Below are positions 46,212 through 58,824 of a DNA stretch of 64,000 nucleotides, piece after piece. The notes beneath the pieces were generated by a model. It saw only the letters and a program-made list of their open reading frames with translations, searched no databases and was not told the origin of the DNA. The translations under genes were made by a program, and so were the position numbers. The stretch is from Rugalucina vietnamica (lineage: Eukaryota; Mollusca; Bivalvia; Lucinida; Lucinidae). Within the stretch, counting starts at the first letter, position 1; each line of letters starts with the position of its first letter. Location of the stretch: NCBI GenBank assembly GCA_964017185.1, contig OZ024875.1:29397456-29461455 (forward strand), read 5' to 3'.

Positions 46212-47786
46212 CCCAGATAGCACGTATACATTGGCCCTTCATTGGCCCATCGGACGCCGCACGATTGGCCCATGGTTGTAAATCTTGAATGGGCCAACGT
46301 AGCGTTTGCTCATCGGCCCATTCAAGGCCCATAACATTGGTTCGCCATTGGGCCAATCATGGCTGAGGTTTTGCATTTTGTTGGCCCATCACTATTTGAA
46401 TGTGCTCATTACAAGCTATCGACGATGTATTTCTATCGCATATGTCCACTCGGTACAGTTTCTTGATGGTGACAGTCGAGCTTGGTCTCTTGTCTTTGGA
46501 GAAAGTAAACTCTTCATTTTTCGTTTTCTCTGTGCTGGATTACTTTGACATCTGGTCTTCTGAAAACAAACGAATAAATACAGCACAATGACAAAAACAT
46601 AAACTAACCTCATTTATGCAACAAATTAACGCATGTATTCAGCTCATTAAGGAATAGCTGTTAAAGAAATACATGTTAAAACTAAAACCTCTTTGTTGTA
46701 ATGAAGAATATAAAACAACGAAATATACAATATGAACTCAATTATATTTTCGCATCTGCCTTTAACAAGATGGAGAAATGAGCTTAATAATTAATGCAAA
46801 ATAATAAATTTTATAAAACTTACCTTCTAAACCTCAGAGTGTCTGTTTCTTAACAACTGACTTCTCTAAAACTTCACTCGAAACACCTGTTCATAATTCT
46901 CAAATGCCTGAGAAATTTTCTCGTTGCTATGACAACTGATGTACTCTTGTACTCTGGCTGGAGCAGCGAAGCAAATAATAAACCACAATGTTATGGTGTT
47001 ACAGTGAAAAAGGTGTTAACTTCAATTTTGCTCCCATTGCTTACTAAATATTTACAGAATAGATATACAGTAAATTTAAATGGCCTGGTCAAGGAAGTAA
47101 CTGCTAATTAAGATAATGGTTTTAAAATCATTGATGTTGATTTATATATAAATCATAATAATTATTTATGATTGATATATAAATTGAAACTATGAGGAAA
47201 CCAGACTGTTTATTAAGTCTCTTTATTGAATAAAAGTTAAAGAAAATTAATGTATCGATTAACACCGGTCAGTATTTAATCATATACGAATCGGCCAATG
47301 ATATGCCAACCATCGGCCAACGGAAAGCGTACACGACAAGTTTTTGTTTATTTTCTCAGGACCCTTTGAATGAGCCTTGCCATACACGGTCACTTCAGCT
47401 AACACATGTCAATTCGAACTTAAAGTCTTAAACTATTATGCATTAATGTCATCTAAACTACTAAACTACAAATAATATAAAAATAATATTTCTATCCCAG
47501 CAGGCACACAATATCAACGAACGTTGTGTGGCTGCTGGTATAAGTACATCGTTTATTAAAATGGCTAACAAATATTCGGCAACTCTTGTTTCTGTGTGAA
47601 AGAAAATCACTTTCATGATCCGTTGCAGTAACAGATCATATGCCAAAATTGGGCCAACGTCGGCAAATATTGCATGTAAATGCACTACTACGCCAACATT
47701 GGCCCAATCATGTACATGCGACCGCAACCAAACGCCAATTACCCAATCAATATGCAATGTTGGCCCAATGATATTTGCTATCTGGG
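46212..47786. mobile_element. PIF/Harbinger-type non-autonomous element with TTGGCCCAAT repeats
   Basis: TAA lies on both sides (46209-46211 and 47787-47789). Short termini CCCAGATAGCA are inverted. Both subterminal regions (46230-46400 and 47280-47310 plus 47645-47775) are filled with TTGGCCC/GGGCCAA words in both orientations. 1575 bp, no transposase recognised. Confidence 0.7.
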
Positions 47787-47789
47787 TAA

Positions 47790-50700
47790 GTTCTCTTTAT
47801 GGCGTTTTATGTAAATGAATGTAGACTCTATGTATCCCAGGTTTGACTGCCATAGTGAGCGATTTTGAAGTGCAATTGTAACTTTTTTAGGGTTTTGTTA
47901 GCGATGTGTGACAATTTTGGCAATCGGATTTTTCCATACAATTAGGGTATTATACTTTGTATGTTTACATTAGTATATTTATATATAGTCAAAAGCCTAT
48001 GAAGGCGAAAGCCTGCATCGGCAATAGGTTGAGGAAACACATGTGACTAATTTCCACGGCTTCCCGCGCAGATATTTGTTCTATAATTAGAACAGTCATT
48101 GCGAGGAGAGCATGCCGAGATAGCAGCAGGAGTGAATCAACGATTACATGGACTCTTATAAATGATAATTAACATGTACCTGATAATCAGCGATATCAAC
48201 GTACCCTAAAAGATCATATACATGTTACGATAAATCTTTAAAATTGCATTTAGATAACTTCATCACAAATGGCGGAAGATTTCAGGGTGTATACGAGTGA
48301 GCATCAGATCTGTCTAAACTTTGAGAGAAGCATATAATTAGTGAAAGAAAATAACGTTTTGACAAAGTTGTGAACTCAAACAGTTTTAGTGAGCTTGTGG
48401 CTACCTTTTGTGAAATGTATGATCGCTATGTAAAAGGAGCCAGAAAAAAATCTCGCTTTTCTGTTCAACTTTCATTTGGATTGTGGAAAACAGTTCGTGA
48501 CATTTTCAAAGCAAATAGAAATTGCACAAATATGATTACAAGGTAAAACAGCAGGCACACATTAACGTTGAATACGTTTCGAACGCGTTCGGCGACTTCG
48601 GCCCCCGTTTGAGGCTTGCCAGTGTACGCTACATGCGCGTTCCGATTTTATGAGATATTGCTTCAGTAGCGTGCCCCAAGCGTTTGTGAGACGCGCGCTG
48701 AACGTTTGCTGCGCGCCTGTAGCGCGTGCATAGCGTGTTTGGGACTGTGTAACACAAATGTACACTAAAACTTAAAGATTTTTATACATCCGGCACACGC
48801 CTCAGTCACGCGCTACTGTGTGACTGCTAAAACGAGTAAAAGGACTAAAATTAAAAATCTTCAGCGTGTTGAGGTTTTTCATACGCCCAGCGCGCGTTCG
48901 GGTTATACGCTACAGTGTGACTGCTGTTTAAAATGTGTGATTTGCTCGCGATTTTCAACTTTCATGCATTAGCGAATATCATGGTTGATCTTATCTTTTG
49001 TTAGTCGCACATTTGTATTGCATGAATGTGAAAAATTTACTGATTCGGCCAAAAGATTTTTCAGTCATGTCGGCATAGAACATGCATGGTTTTATATGTA
49101 TACAATCAAGAAGTTTCCAGATACGAAGGAAACATTGCGATTCTGGTCTCAATTACATAACCGTTGTCAATAACATGTTTTCAGTTTTCTCAAAAGGAAT
49201 TAAATTGCACTGCATCTCTATGCTACATTTAAAGTTCATGATAACGGCCTTGACACAACATACATATTAATGAAATGATTGGACTAACAACAGGTTCAAT
49301 TATGGCCAATTTTATGCCTGCTGTGCGATACAGATGGCACTGCAGAGGTGCGATTTACCTATCCCATGAGCCGTTTCTATTTATAGCAACGCCGTTTCAG
49401 GTCTGCTACGTCATCATATGTTATCGGTATGGGGAAAATTAGTACTGTGCCTTTCCAATACCTATTATAAGCAGATGCAGACTTTCTCCTATTCATCTAC
49501 TTTTGATATAGTGTAGTATATTTTGCATATAACAGCCATTGCAAATAGCTTTTTATAAGTGTTCAGAAGACCATAAAACAACTTTATCAAAAATGTATCC
49601 ATTTTAAAATATGTTAACTGTTTGGTGTAGGTTATGGACGTTTTCCAAATATACAGTATCACTTACAGGGAGGGAGGAAAATTGTAAATTGTATGCTGTT
49701 GCCTAGCAACCGTACATGCTGATAGCTAATGAGTCAATGTTATTGCAATAGCTGCTTTTGTGGGCCTGTTGTGTATTCAACATACACTGAAAAAAAGTTA
49801 TAAGAGGCCACCTCATATTTTGTCTTCTAGTTCAGAAAGTAAAATACGATCAATTAAAATTCATGATCATATGAATAAACCAATGTCTAACAGTGGCTCT
49901 GTGAGTTTCTGCATTCCAAAATGCGTGATACTTCTCACACAGACGAAGCATGTGTAAAGGTACCCTATTTCAAAAAGTCACACTTTATTAACATCAAATT
50001 AAATGTCATATTATGACGTTGTGTTTTTACATTTTAATTTATTTGAAAGTGCTACTGACTGCCATGATGCAAGATAAAATTAAATCAAAAGTGTTGCTGC
50101 AATAAGAATCTTCGTTTCTGTTTTGCACATGCAAGAAGACAACAACCTGAATAACAGGAATTCAGCTTTTGTATGGAATTTGCATACCAACTTTGTTCTT
50201 CTCCAGTTGCGTTATTATCAGCAGCACGGCATTGAAATTTTCAGCGATTATTTAGGTCAAATACTAGACTCTGATAAACTTTGAAAATTAAAAAAATCGT
50301 CCACAAATTTTGTTATTTTGTTCGTTAAAAATTGGCATTGAAACCGGAAGTGTGCGGCAGCCTTGACATGTTGGTCCTCGAAAATGGTCAAAAACAGTTC
50401 AGTCGAATTATATCTCTCATTTCCAGGCCTCATCAAGTGAATTTAACAGGGGTCAACATGTTTAAGAGGCACATTTATGAATTTTTCAAAAAATCTCAAA
50501 ATTGGCGATTTTTTAAAATGCATAAAAATTCTACCAGTAGAGAAAATTCGAATGTTTGATGTTTTTCCGAGTCGTAACGACCCCTTTGATGACACCCGTT
50601 CCTAATTTCAATAAATGGTGTGCTGTATTCAATTTTTTATTTAAAAACATTGATTTTTGCATTTTTACTCCAAAAACGCCTTTAGTAAAAGAAAATTATT

Positions 50701-51871
50701 TCTTAACACTTTGGAACTTTACTTACTTGAAAGACACGTCTTTTGGCAAAAATTGTGCAATTTTGAACTTGGCTTAGAAACAAAAAATGAGTTTGAAAAG
50801 TGGCCTCTTTATAACTTTGTTTCAGTGTATACATGTATCACAAAACACTAATATGAGTAACCAAAGAATCACAGAGAAGCTTCTGCTTACCCTACCCCCA
50901 ATAAAAATAAAGACAAAAACATAAATTCTCCGGCCTTGAGCCATCAATGTGCTGCATTCAAATTATTACAGCGTCGAGTCAGATTGTGATAAAGACTTTA
51001 TGTCAGTAGGCAATATCCATAGCCACATTCGATTAGCAAAAATATTCTGATTTTATACACCGTTTGGGAGATACGAGACCATTGTCCGAGCTTATCGGAC
51101 GACCCTCGTATGTTTTGCATATAATAATAATTCTGCGTACATTCTATCACTGCCGTGCTGTAAATGAGCAACAGTGCTACTTATTATATACGCATCGTGT
51201 GTTTGTTTCATGTGTACAACAGTTATCCTAAGCTATTTTGTATTTTAAAGGAAGATTACAATGGAAGCATGCTCGACAATACCTTGATATTACCTTAAAA
51301 ATGATATAGACCAATTCAGAACAGCGATATGTCTGGTGAAAGTGATACTTAAACATATGGGGTCTTTATTTGCAGTTTCTAGTATAACAAAAAATATTTT
51401 ATTACCAACTTGAAGACAAAAGTATGAATTATGCTTTTGATTTCGTAAAAGAAGTAATGAGACAAGATTGCATTTGACGCCCACTCTCCATTAAAGGCAT
51501 AATTTGATATTTAAGTGTATGTCATTGTAACTAAATGAATGTGTGTCTTCTATGAATGCGAATGCACTTTGGTACGTTTATAAAGTTAAGCATAAAAGAC
51601 TTTCGAACGTCACTCACTTGCTGTTAAATGATATTTTGCGTGCATTAATATCATGTTTTTAGATGATAGTTTGTCGAATGTTATGTCTTTAAGTAACTCT
51701 TTGGCATAAGTATTTGATAATAATTATTTTGTTCCAAATTAGTGTAAACGAGTTTTAGTTATTTTTCTATTATATATTATTTTCTTTTAGTTGCAATTTA
51801 TGCGTCTGTATATAGCTTTGGGTTTTATATGCCTTCAACATAAGTTTAAGATCTGCATTTAGCATAAAAAG
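47790..51871. other. Intergenic stretch without a recognised gene
   Basis: The block 48555-48925 is the GCGCG-rich repeat shared with 2230-2600. Small frames at 48985-49173, 50332-50559 and 50556-50777 show no recognisable family. The rest looks like ordinary AT-rich intergenic sequence. Confidence 0.5.
48555..48925. repeat. GCGC-word-rich repeat related to 2230-2600
   Basis: Dense GCGCG/ACGCG words plus CGGCACACGCCTCAGTCAC and GTGTGACTGCT blocks. The motif GTGTGACTGCT recurs twice within it. Element ends unknown. Confidence 0.4.
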
Positions 51872-52722
51872 TAGGGATGTCAACGAATATTTGAATGTTC
51901 GAATATTCGCATTTCATACGAATATTCGAATGCGATTTCTGGATTCGAAGATTCGCATAATTTTCTAACCTGCAACATTGCCATGTATCAGTTTAAAGGA
52001 GGACTCAAATTTAAGGCCAAAGGTCGAAAAATAATATGACCAGTAATCCTGCTTGTCTGTTCAAGATGATCAACATTTTGACACACTTGCAAATTGAGAT
52101 CGCTCAATTAACAGTTTGACATTTTGTTGATCCAAGTGACACTTTGTTGATTCAAGTGACACTTTGTTGTTTCAAGTTGAGGAGAAAGCATCGCTCGCTT
52201 TCAATAAATGTTTTTAAGGTGTGAAAGTCCTACAATTTGAGCTGTGTCATGTGAAAACTTAAGATGGCTGGATAGAGATTGACAACTAAATCCTTTAGGA
52301 ACAACAACGTCACAACAGACCTTTCACAAAGTACGTGTAGGCCACACGATTACAATAGACACTAAGCATTCTTGGTGGCGGATATCAACGACATGCATGC
52401 AGAACTTAATCTTGGCTTGACAATAAATGCGAGTCGTTGCTTGCTCAGACAGAACCCCAGAGATTTGTCATTATTAAACACCTCCAGATTGTCTAGTTTT
52501 CTTTGAAATTTTGTTGATTTTCTTACATGTCGCCATTGGTATAGCCCAGATACGATACCATGCATATACATGTACCTCATATTTCCAATACATGTACCAC
52601 CAAGAAAGTCATCGTAATGGGTCTATTGGGCATAGATTTGTATATCATTCGAATATTCGAATATATTCGAATATCCTATGCGAATATTCGAATACCAATT
52701 TCGGCATTCGTTGACATCCCTA
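51872..52722. mobile_element. hAT-type non-autonomous DNA transposon
   Basis: A perfect 8-bp TSD ATAAAAAG lies at 51864-51871 and 52723-52730. Termini TAGGGATGTCAACGAAT are inverted. They are followed by arrays of CGAATATTCG palindromes at both ends, likely transposase-binding repeats. 851 bp, no transposase. The 8-bp TSD and TAGGGATG-type end are standard for hAT. Confidence 0.88.
52121..52180. repeat. Three 20-bp tandem repeats
   Basis: ACTTTGTTGATTCAAGTGAC and close variants occur three times in exact 20-base register, inside the hAT element. Confidence 0.9.
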
Positions 52723-52970
52723 ATAAAAAGCAGTTAGGTGTCATTTTTGCAGTTAGTCAAAGAGATGCCAATGGTATAATATTACACTGCCTTAAATATT
52801 TTGATGAAATATTAGATTTGTGATGCAAGTACATGTAAAATTAACCGTTAAACTGAATTTGACCTACCTTGTACCCCCAGGACAATTTTTCATGGGTGCC
52901 AAATCGTTCAATGGGACCACAGAATTCCAAAGATTTTTTGTCCTCAAAGAACAATTTGTTTGCACTATGA

Positions 52971-53360
52971 AACAAGAACTCCGCGGAGGTCGATATCGCA
53001 CCTGCATCGGGCAAAGTCAATAGAACGTGAAATATAGGTCAAGGGCACCGGGTCAAGGTGGATGCTTGAAGGGTATGTCAATGACAATAAGTATGCAAGG
53101 TTTCACACTTGCAGCTATCACTGAGAAGTGAAAACAAAATTTCGACGTAAAAATTAACAAAGTCATTGGACCGTGAAATATAGGTCAAGGGCACCAGGTC
53201 AAGGTGCGTGCTTGAAGGGTATGTCATGGACAATTAGTATGCAAGGTTTGACATTTGCATCTATCACTGAGTAGTGAAAACAAAGCGTCGACGTAAATGT
53301 TGACGGACGGGCGGACGGACGGACGGAAATTTGGACTCCTGCTTATAGCAGGGTGTGATA
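52971..53360 (+). mobile_element. Tandem-core (pearl/Helitron-like) insert in the foldback left arm
   Basis: Starts with CTCCGCGGAGGTCGATATCG. It holds two ~146-bp core units (GTGAAATATAGGTCAAGGGC at 53027 and 53173), a GGAC-rich run at 53309-53327 and hairpin CTGCTTATAGCAG near the end. The arm sequence CACTATGAAA / AAAATGCATGG resumes across it. A second element with the same start lies at 63700. Confidence 0.6.
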
Positions 53361-53927
53361 AAAATGCATGGTTTCCATTGCAACCGTTAACGTGATTCTT
53401 GAGTAGGGAGGTGTACATACAAATTTGGTCATATCTCTGCTATTATTTATCCTATACCACTGACCTTGGTCTCATTTTAAAGCCTTTTAAAGCTTAGACA
53501 TTGTCCTTTAATCCTATGGTAAGCATCTTATTTGCATTTTGTGAATTTTAATGAAAATTAAAAAAAAAAAAAAAAATGACAGGAAAATCATTAAAAATCC
53601 ATAAATAAACGAATTTGAGGCCCAAACTATCATCGTGATACTTTGTTATTGAACCAGTAATATCATATGACAAATTTATTGATGTCATGGGCCTAAATGA
53701 AAATTATCACATTTGCATATTCATGAATATTTATGAAATTGTTGAAAATCGAGGAAAAAGAGGGATAAACTAAAGCCATTGCAAGGTTGTGGATAGGTTA
53801 TAAGATCTATCTTGTATCCCTGAAACCAATTTTCATGGCTGCCAGTGTGGTCAGAGGGACCACCTTAATACCATAAACTATTGTCCTCAACAATGAACAC
53901 ATTTGCATGAAGTAAAATTACATAGTT

Positions 53928-54045
53928 TTTATGGTATAAATACCTGATTGTTAATTTAGTTTTTTCCCACCTCGGTTTTTTTGGGGGGAGTGGGAATCTT
54001 TTTCTGATTGCGCCTTTTCCTGATCGTTGCCTACTTGTACCTTTC
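53928..54045 (-). repeat. Dispersed repeat R3, copy 4
   Basis: The reverse complement matches 64-180, lacking the far block. It sits in the loop region of the foldback at 52856-54619. Confidence 0.65.
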
Positions 54046-54674
54046 CACACCCACCCTTTGTGTGATTCTAAAGAATAGGGTGTACTCACAAAAATATTCA
54101 TATACCAACAATAGCATGCTCTAGAATACTATAATTGGTCCGATAGTGGTACATGGACTTAGCAATTTAACCTTAGTACCTAGTATTCAAATCAATAAAT
54201 TTGTCATAGGCTATTACTGGTTCAATAACAAAAAGTCACAATGATAGTTTGGGACTAAAATTAGTTTACTTATGGATATTTCACGATTTTTCTGTCATTT
54301 TTAATGTTTTCATTAAAATTCATGAATATGCAAATTAGATGATATCTTGCATTACTTACCATAGGGTTAAAGGGCAATGTCTAAGCTTTAAAATGAGACC
54401 ATGTTCAGTGGACTAGGATAGGTAATAGAGGAGATATGACCAAGTTGTATGTACACCTGCATGCTCAAGAATCATGTTAACGGTTGCCATGGAAACCATG
54501 TATTTTGATAGTGCAAACATTTTTTTCTTTGAGGACGAACATTCTTTGCATTTCTGGAGTCCCAGTGAACGATTTGGCACCCATGAAAAATTGCCCTGGG
54601 GTGCAAGGTAGGTCAAATTAGCTCCCGGGGTAACAGAACTAAAAACTTGCATCATATGATCCGTTTCATTTTGC

Positions 54675-54698
54675 TACTCTCTCTCTCTCATTTTGCTA

Positions 54699-54737
<39 letters not shown>

Positions 54738-54739
54738 TA
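54675..54739. repeat. (CT)n microsatellite
   Basis: Long CT runs with a few interruptions. Confidence 0.9.
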
Positions 54740-55336
54740 CCGCACAGTAATATCACATCGTTTCGATAAGATACCTTGAACTGTAATATTGCTTTATCCG
54801 GCAATATTCTGAACACAAACAGGTGTATAGTTTAATGCACTCTATCATTGTTTGCTCACTTGTATATTTGTAAATATATATTTATACGGACCCCATGGAA
54901 GATTAGCTATTACATGTCTTTGTATATATGTATGTGCTAAATGTTGTTACCCTCTATAAACATGATAAATAAAGTCTTTACTTACTTACTTATTTACCAG
55001 ACAGAGATCTTTCATAAACCTTTAGGAAGCCTCCCTTTGGTAGTGTCAGATAAACAATGAATATGGCTATCTATGGCATCTCGGATCCAAAATGTGTGTT
55101 TCTTTCATCCTATCACAAATGCCTTGTCGTACTACTGTAAATTTGTGGTATTACATATTTTTTTCTTTGTTATATTTATTTTCTCATATTTTTCTTCGCT
55201 ATTCTTTGGTTTTATAGTGATATAGTTTTGTCAGGCAACAGGATATTGTGCCCTACTAAGTCATCAGATGTCTGAATTAATGGATCGAGTTCGAAAACCT
55301 GATCATCTGTTCTTCCCCATTAATAAGTGAGCCATA
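54740..55336. other. Intergenic stretch without a recognised gene
   Basis: Nothing coding or repetitive was recognised. Confidence 0.45.
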
Positions 55337-55633
55337 CATTACGAAAACATGTCCGTGAAATGTCTACCCCCTTAAACCCCACTTTTATATAGCAAAACTG
55401 GGGTATGCAGGGGTATACCTGTTTTTCTTATTTTTGTTCCAAACTATAGATTGTGGGTACTCGCAGATTGTGGGTACTCGTTAGAACCGCCTGGGCGAGG
55501 CGGTTCTAACGTGTACCCACAATCTATGTTTTGAGCAAAAATAAGAAAAATATCAAAAATTTTCTGATGAAAATTTTCATTTTTTACAACTCTTAAAATC
55601 TCTGTATATTTGCATGGGCATGTTTTCGTAATG
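55337..55633 (+). mobile_element. Hairpin MITE family 1, copy d
   Basis: The cleanest termini of the family: CATTACGAAAACATGTCCG and, inverted, CATTACGAAAACATGCCC. The left arm of the palindrome has a small internal duplication (GATTGTGGGTACTCG twice) and a tip change (CCTGGGCGAGG). Confidence 0.85.
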
Positions 55634-55914
55634 CTTAAAAATCCATAATTTCCAAATATAATGGTAACTCATCATCAAGCTGTGCAATGTGATTTTTGAT
55701 TGCGTTTTTCCGATAGTGAAGCGCATGATTTTTGTTTTCTTCTGCAACCCAATAAGGACGACCTGAAATGCTCTTCTTAGTGGTGGCACCGAGAAGAAAC
55801 TTGGTCAGAAATCCGAGACTGCGTTAAACTTAGATGATTTTTTAAGGCCAAGGCTCGGTCTACTATTGTTGTTATGGAAACATAAAAATGAGTGATTACT
55901 TATACTAGTTATAA

Positions 55915-56141
55915 TTGAGCCGCCTCGTGGGAAAACCAACAATGTGGTTTCCGAACAGGTCCGACACAAACCGGGCTGTACAAGCACAGAAAAGATCTAG
56001 AAGCTTGAAATTTTGGAGTTAAGTAGAGGAGGAATTGTACTATTCGGGAGGCGCTGATCAGCTTCGCGGTAACCGCGAAGCTGATCTGCGTCTTTGTTTT
56101 CGCATATGCAGATTGTTGGTTTTCCCATGAGGCGGCTCAAT
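55915..56141 (-). mobile_element. Hairpin MITE family 2, copy d
   Basis: Termini ATTGAGCCGCCTCGTGGGAA and, inverted, ATTGAGCCGCCTCATGGGAA. Palindrome about 56050-56103, shortened on the left. Orientation opposite to copy c. Confidence 0.85.
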
Positions 56142-57624
56142 TATAAGTGCTTTGTCAAACTTTTTCATCATTTCCATAGGTGATCCGGTGCATCGTTAAA
56201 AAGCAAATTAAAAATCCGGTTTCCAAAACCATGTTTGATGATTAAACGTTATTTTGCATGACAATAGTAGTTCTGATTTTGTCATTTTAACAGAATTCAT
56301 TTCAAACACTGAAATAATCTATTTGTCATATACGCATCTTTACTTCATAATGAAAGGACGCTGACGCCTGAAAATCCGTTTCGCACAGAGCTGCCCGCAT
56401 GTTAATATGCTATTTTTAAAGTATGGCGCACATATTCGCTTTCTTTTACCTGGGATCCCTTGGGAAAGAAGGCTTTTGCATAGCTGTTTATGGTGTAGGC
56501 GTCATCCAAAATGATGGTTGAGATACATATTCCATAACGATAAATTTATGTTAGATTTAGCAAGAAAATATACGGAAAAATCGCAAATGGAGCCTGAACG
56601 TATGCCGCGACGCCAATGTATTCTACATGTAGCCCCTACATAATTTGAAGAGGGACATCTGTTTGAGATCCCATTTCTCAGCCAAAGCAAGTCGGGCTTA
56701 GCTGTATTTTTGATGATGGTAAACACGCCAGTGGAGACCGCCACCTTATCCATATTTTCTAAATTTAGCTGTCATGTGCAATCGCATGAAAAAAAAAATC
56801 TGTAAACGCTCACCTGAGATCTGCTGCATATATGCTCAGTGCGGACATGAAGAATAAGAAAGCCAGTTAAAATTTTCAAGCTTGCGAGAGTACGATACAG
56901 TTTCCTAGAACCATATTCCATAGGTGATAGCATCAAAAACCGGCATCATGGCACCAGACAACGTAAGGCTATCATGATATAGGGCAATGCCACTTTGACG
57001 TCATAGTGACGTAATCAATTTTAGGCAACTTACGATTATCAGGCTTAATTATTTATGGCATTGAAAGATGGATTTGTATCGGAACAACTGACAGGAAACA
57101 ACCTGCGTGGTGCGAACACCGTGAATATCGCCCATAGGTTTTTGGTCCTGTGAAATTTAAACGTAAAACGTGCAAGACTGATCAAGACTAGACTTGACCA
57201 CATCACAGCAAACCTTATACTTTAAGCGAACGTTTTCTCGTAAAAGCGAAATCGCACGTCATTTTAGCAATTAAACACTTATGGGGTCACCTTGGGAGAA
57301 AGGCCAGGTGACAAAATGACGTCAGTTACGTCAAACACCGGGGGCGTTACCTGGTACCAGAATGGAACCAAATCTCTACAATCATGGTACACTTTTTGAA
57401 CACAAGAAGATGTTAAATGACTGTTTTGGGAATAAAATGTTAACTTTTCAGATGCCAAGAAACGATGTGAATTTTGAGGCGACACCCCTGTAAACTTTGA
57501 CGTAGCGTAATTGCGCCAGGAAAAGATGGCTTTCCGACGAAAATTTGAAATTTTGGTTTTAAAGAGTTTAGTTCAGTTCATCTTTATACCAAATTTGGAA
57601 ATCAAATAAAAATTGCTAAACTTA
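56142..57624. other. Intergenic stretch without a recognised gene
   Basis: One truncated Helitron-like end (56803-56832, reverse: CAGATCTCAGGTGAGCGTTT) was seen. No gene recognised. Confidence 0.45.
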
Positions 57625-58520
57625 AGGGGTCGTCACACCTATGCGAAAGTCCCTCAACGCAGACTTGCGTTAAGTTGCGAACATGAATTCAGCAACATTC
57701 GTTTCAATTCGTTTGTCTGCGTTTCAATACGTTGAAGAGCGTTGGTGGTGTTCGCATAAATGCGTTAGCCTGCGTCTGCATTCGTCAAGATGAGTCGTAC
57801 CTGCCAGAAAATGTCAAACAGAGGTGGCAAAAACAAATTTTCGCATCCGTGCGTTTCGCTGCGTTCATCAATCGCAAGTCTTCGCAAAGCTTTCGTTATC
57901 GTGCTTAATAGTGCGTAAGGCTTCGCAACTAACTGTAAAATTGCATCACACGATCAGGCTAATTTGCATATCCACCGGATGACGATTACTTGCGCAATGT
58001 ACCGAATATAAGCGCATTGTAGCGAATCGAATCCGACGTATTGAAGCGAACTGTTGCGTTTAGTCAACGAACGCATACGAAGGGAAACGTAGACAAACGG
58101 ATTTATGCGAATCGTAGCGTTGTAAATATATACTTATACGTGTAAAGAAATTTTGTAAAAAATAAATTCAACAATTATTAGACGTTATGAAAAAAGAAAG
58201 AAAGAAACAAATGCTGATGTTTCAAACTGTGCAAAGTTCATATCAACTGAGAAATGGCGTCGGATCCAAAGAGTCAGAAATTAATTTTTAACTTTCCCGA
58301 TTTTTGGACAAAAATAGATTTCTATGAATCATTCTCTCTCTCATTTTGCCTTATTAACCATGTCATTCTGTATTTTGCTTGTATGTGTTGCTTGTGTGTA
58401 AGTATGTTTTGAGGGCCACAAAGAAGATTGGTAATTTGTACTTGAAATTCAACATACTCCTGCTGAAGGGTATCTTTCGAGAGCGATTTTAAGGCGATAC
58501 TTCTGTGGTGGTTCTTTTTG

Positions 58521-58767
58521 TTTTATGTCTTGGTGTTTAAAAAATTTTTGTGTGCTGTTGGCGCCTTCTGTGTGTTTTCATAGTTTTAGTTAAGTTAAGG
58601 AAACTGAGTGGCCACCTATTGGGAAAATAGCTGCTCATTCGGCTTACGATATGTTTCATGGTATAAGTACCTGATTGTTAGTTTGGTTTTTTCCCACCTC
58701 GGTTTTTGGAGTGGGAATCTTTTTCTGATTGCGCCTTTCCTGATCTTTGCCTACTTGTACCTTTTTA
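58521..58767 (-). repeat. Dispersed repeat R3, copy 5, nested in the Harbinger-type element
   Basis: The reverse complement matches 9183-9425 end to end (CACCAAGACATAAAAC to GTACAAGTAGGCAAAGATC). It postdates the host element if R3 is mobile. Confidence 0.7.
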
Positions 58768-58784
58768 AGACCAGCAAAACACAG

Positions 58785-58824
<40 letters not shown>
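58785..58824. repeat. (TTA)n microsatellite
   Basis: About 13 TTA units. Confidence 0.9.

Larger units (their letters stand above)
52856..54619. mobile_element. Foldback element related to the one at 30063-33238
   Basis: Paired blocks in inverted order: TTGACCTACCTTG (52859) with CAAGGTAGGTCAA (54604); TGGGTGCCAAATCGTTCA with TGAACGATTTGGCACCCA; GCATGGTTTCCATTGCAAC with GGTTGCCATGGAAACCATG; and GAACCAGTAATA with TATTACTGGTTC. It shares TTCATGAATATGCAAAT and TTTGCATATTCATGAAT words with the 30063-33238 element. It contains two nested inserts. Confidence 0.6.
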
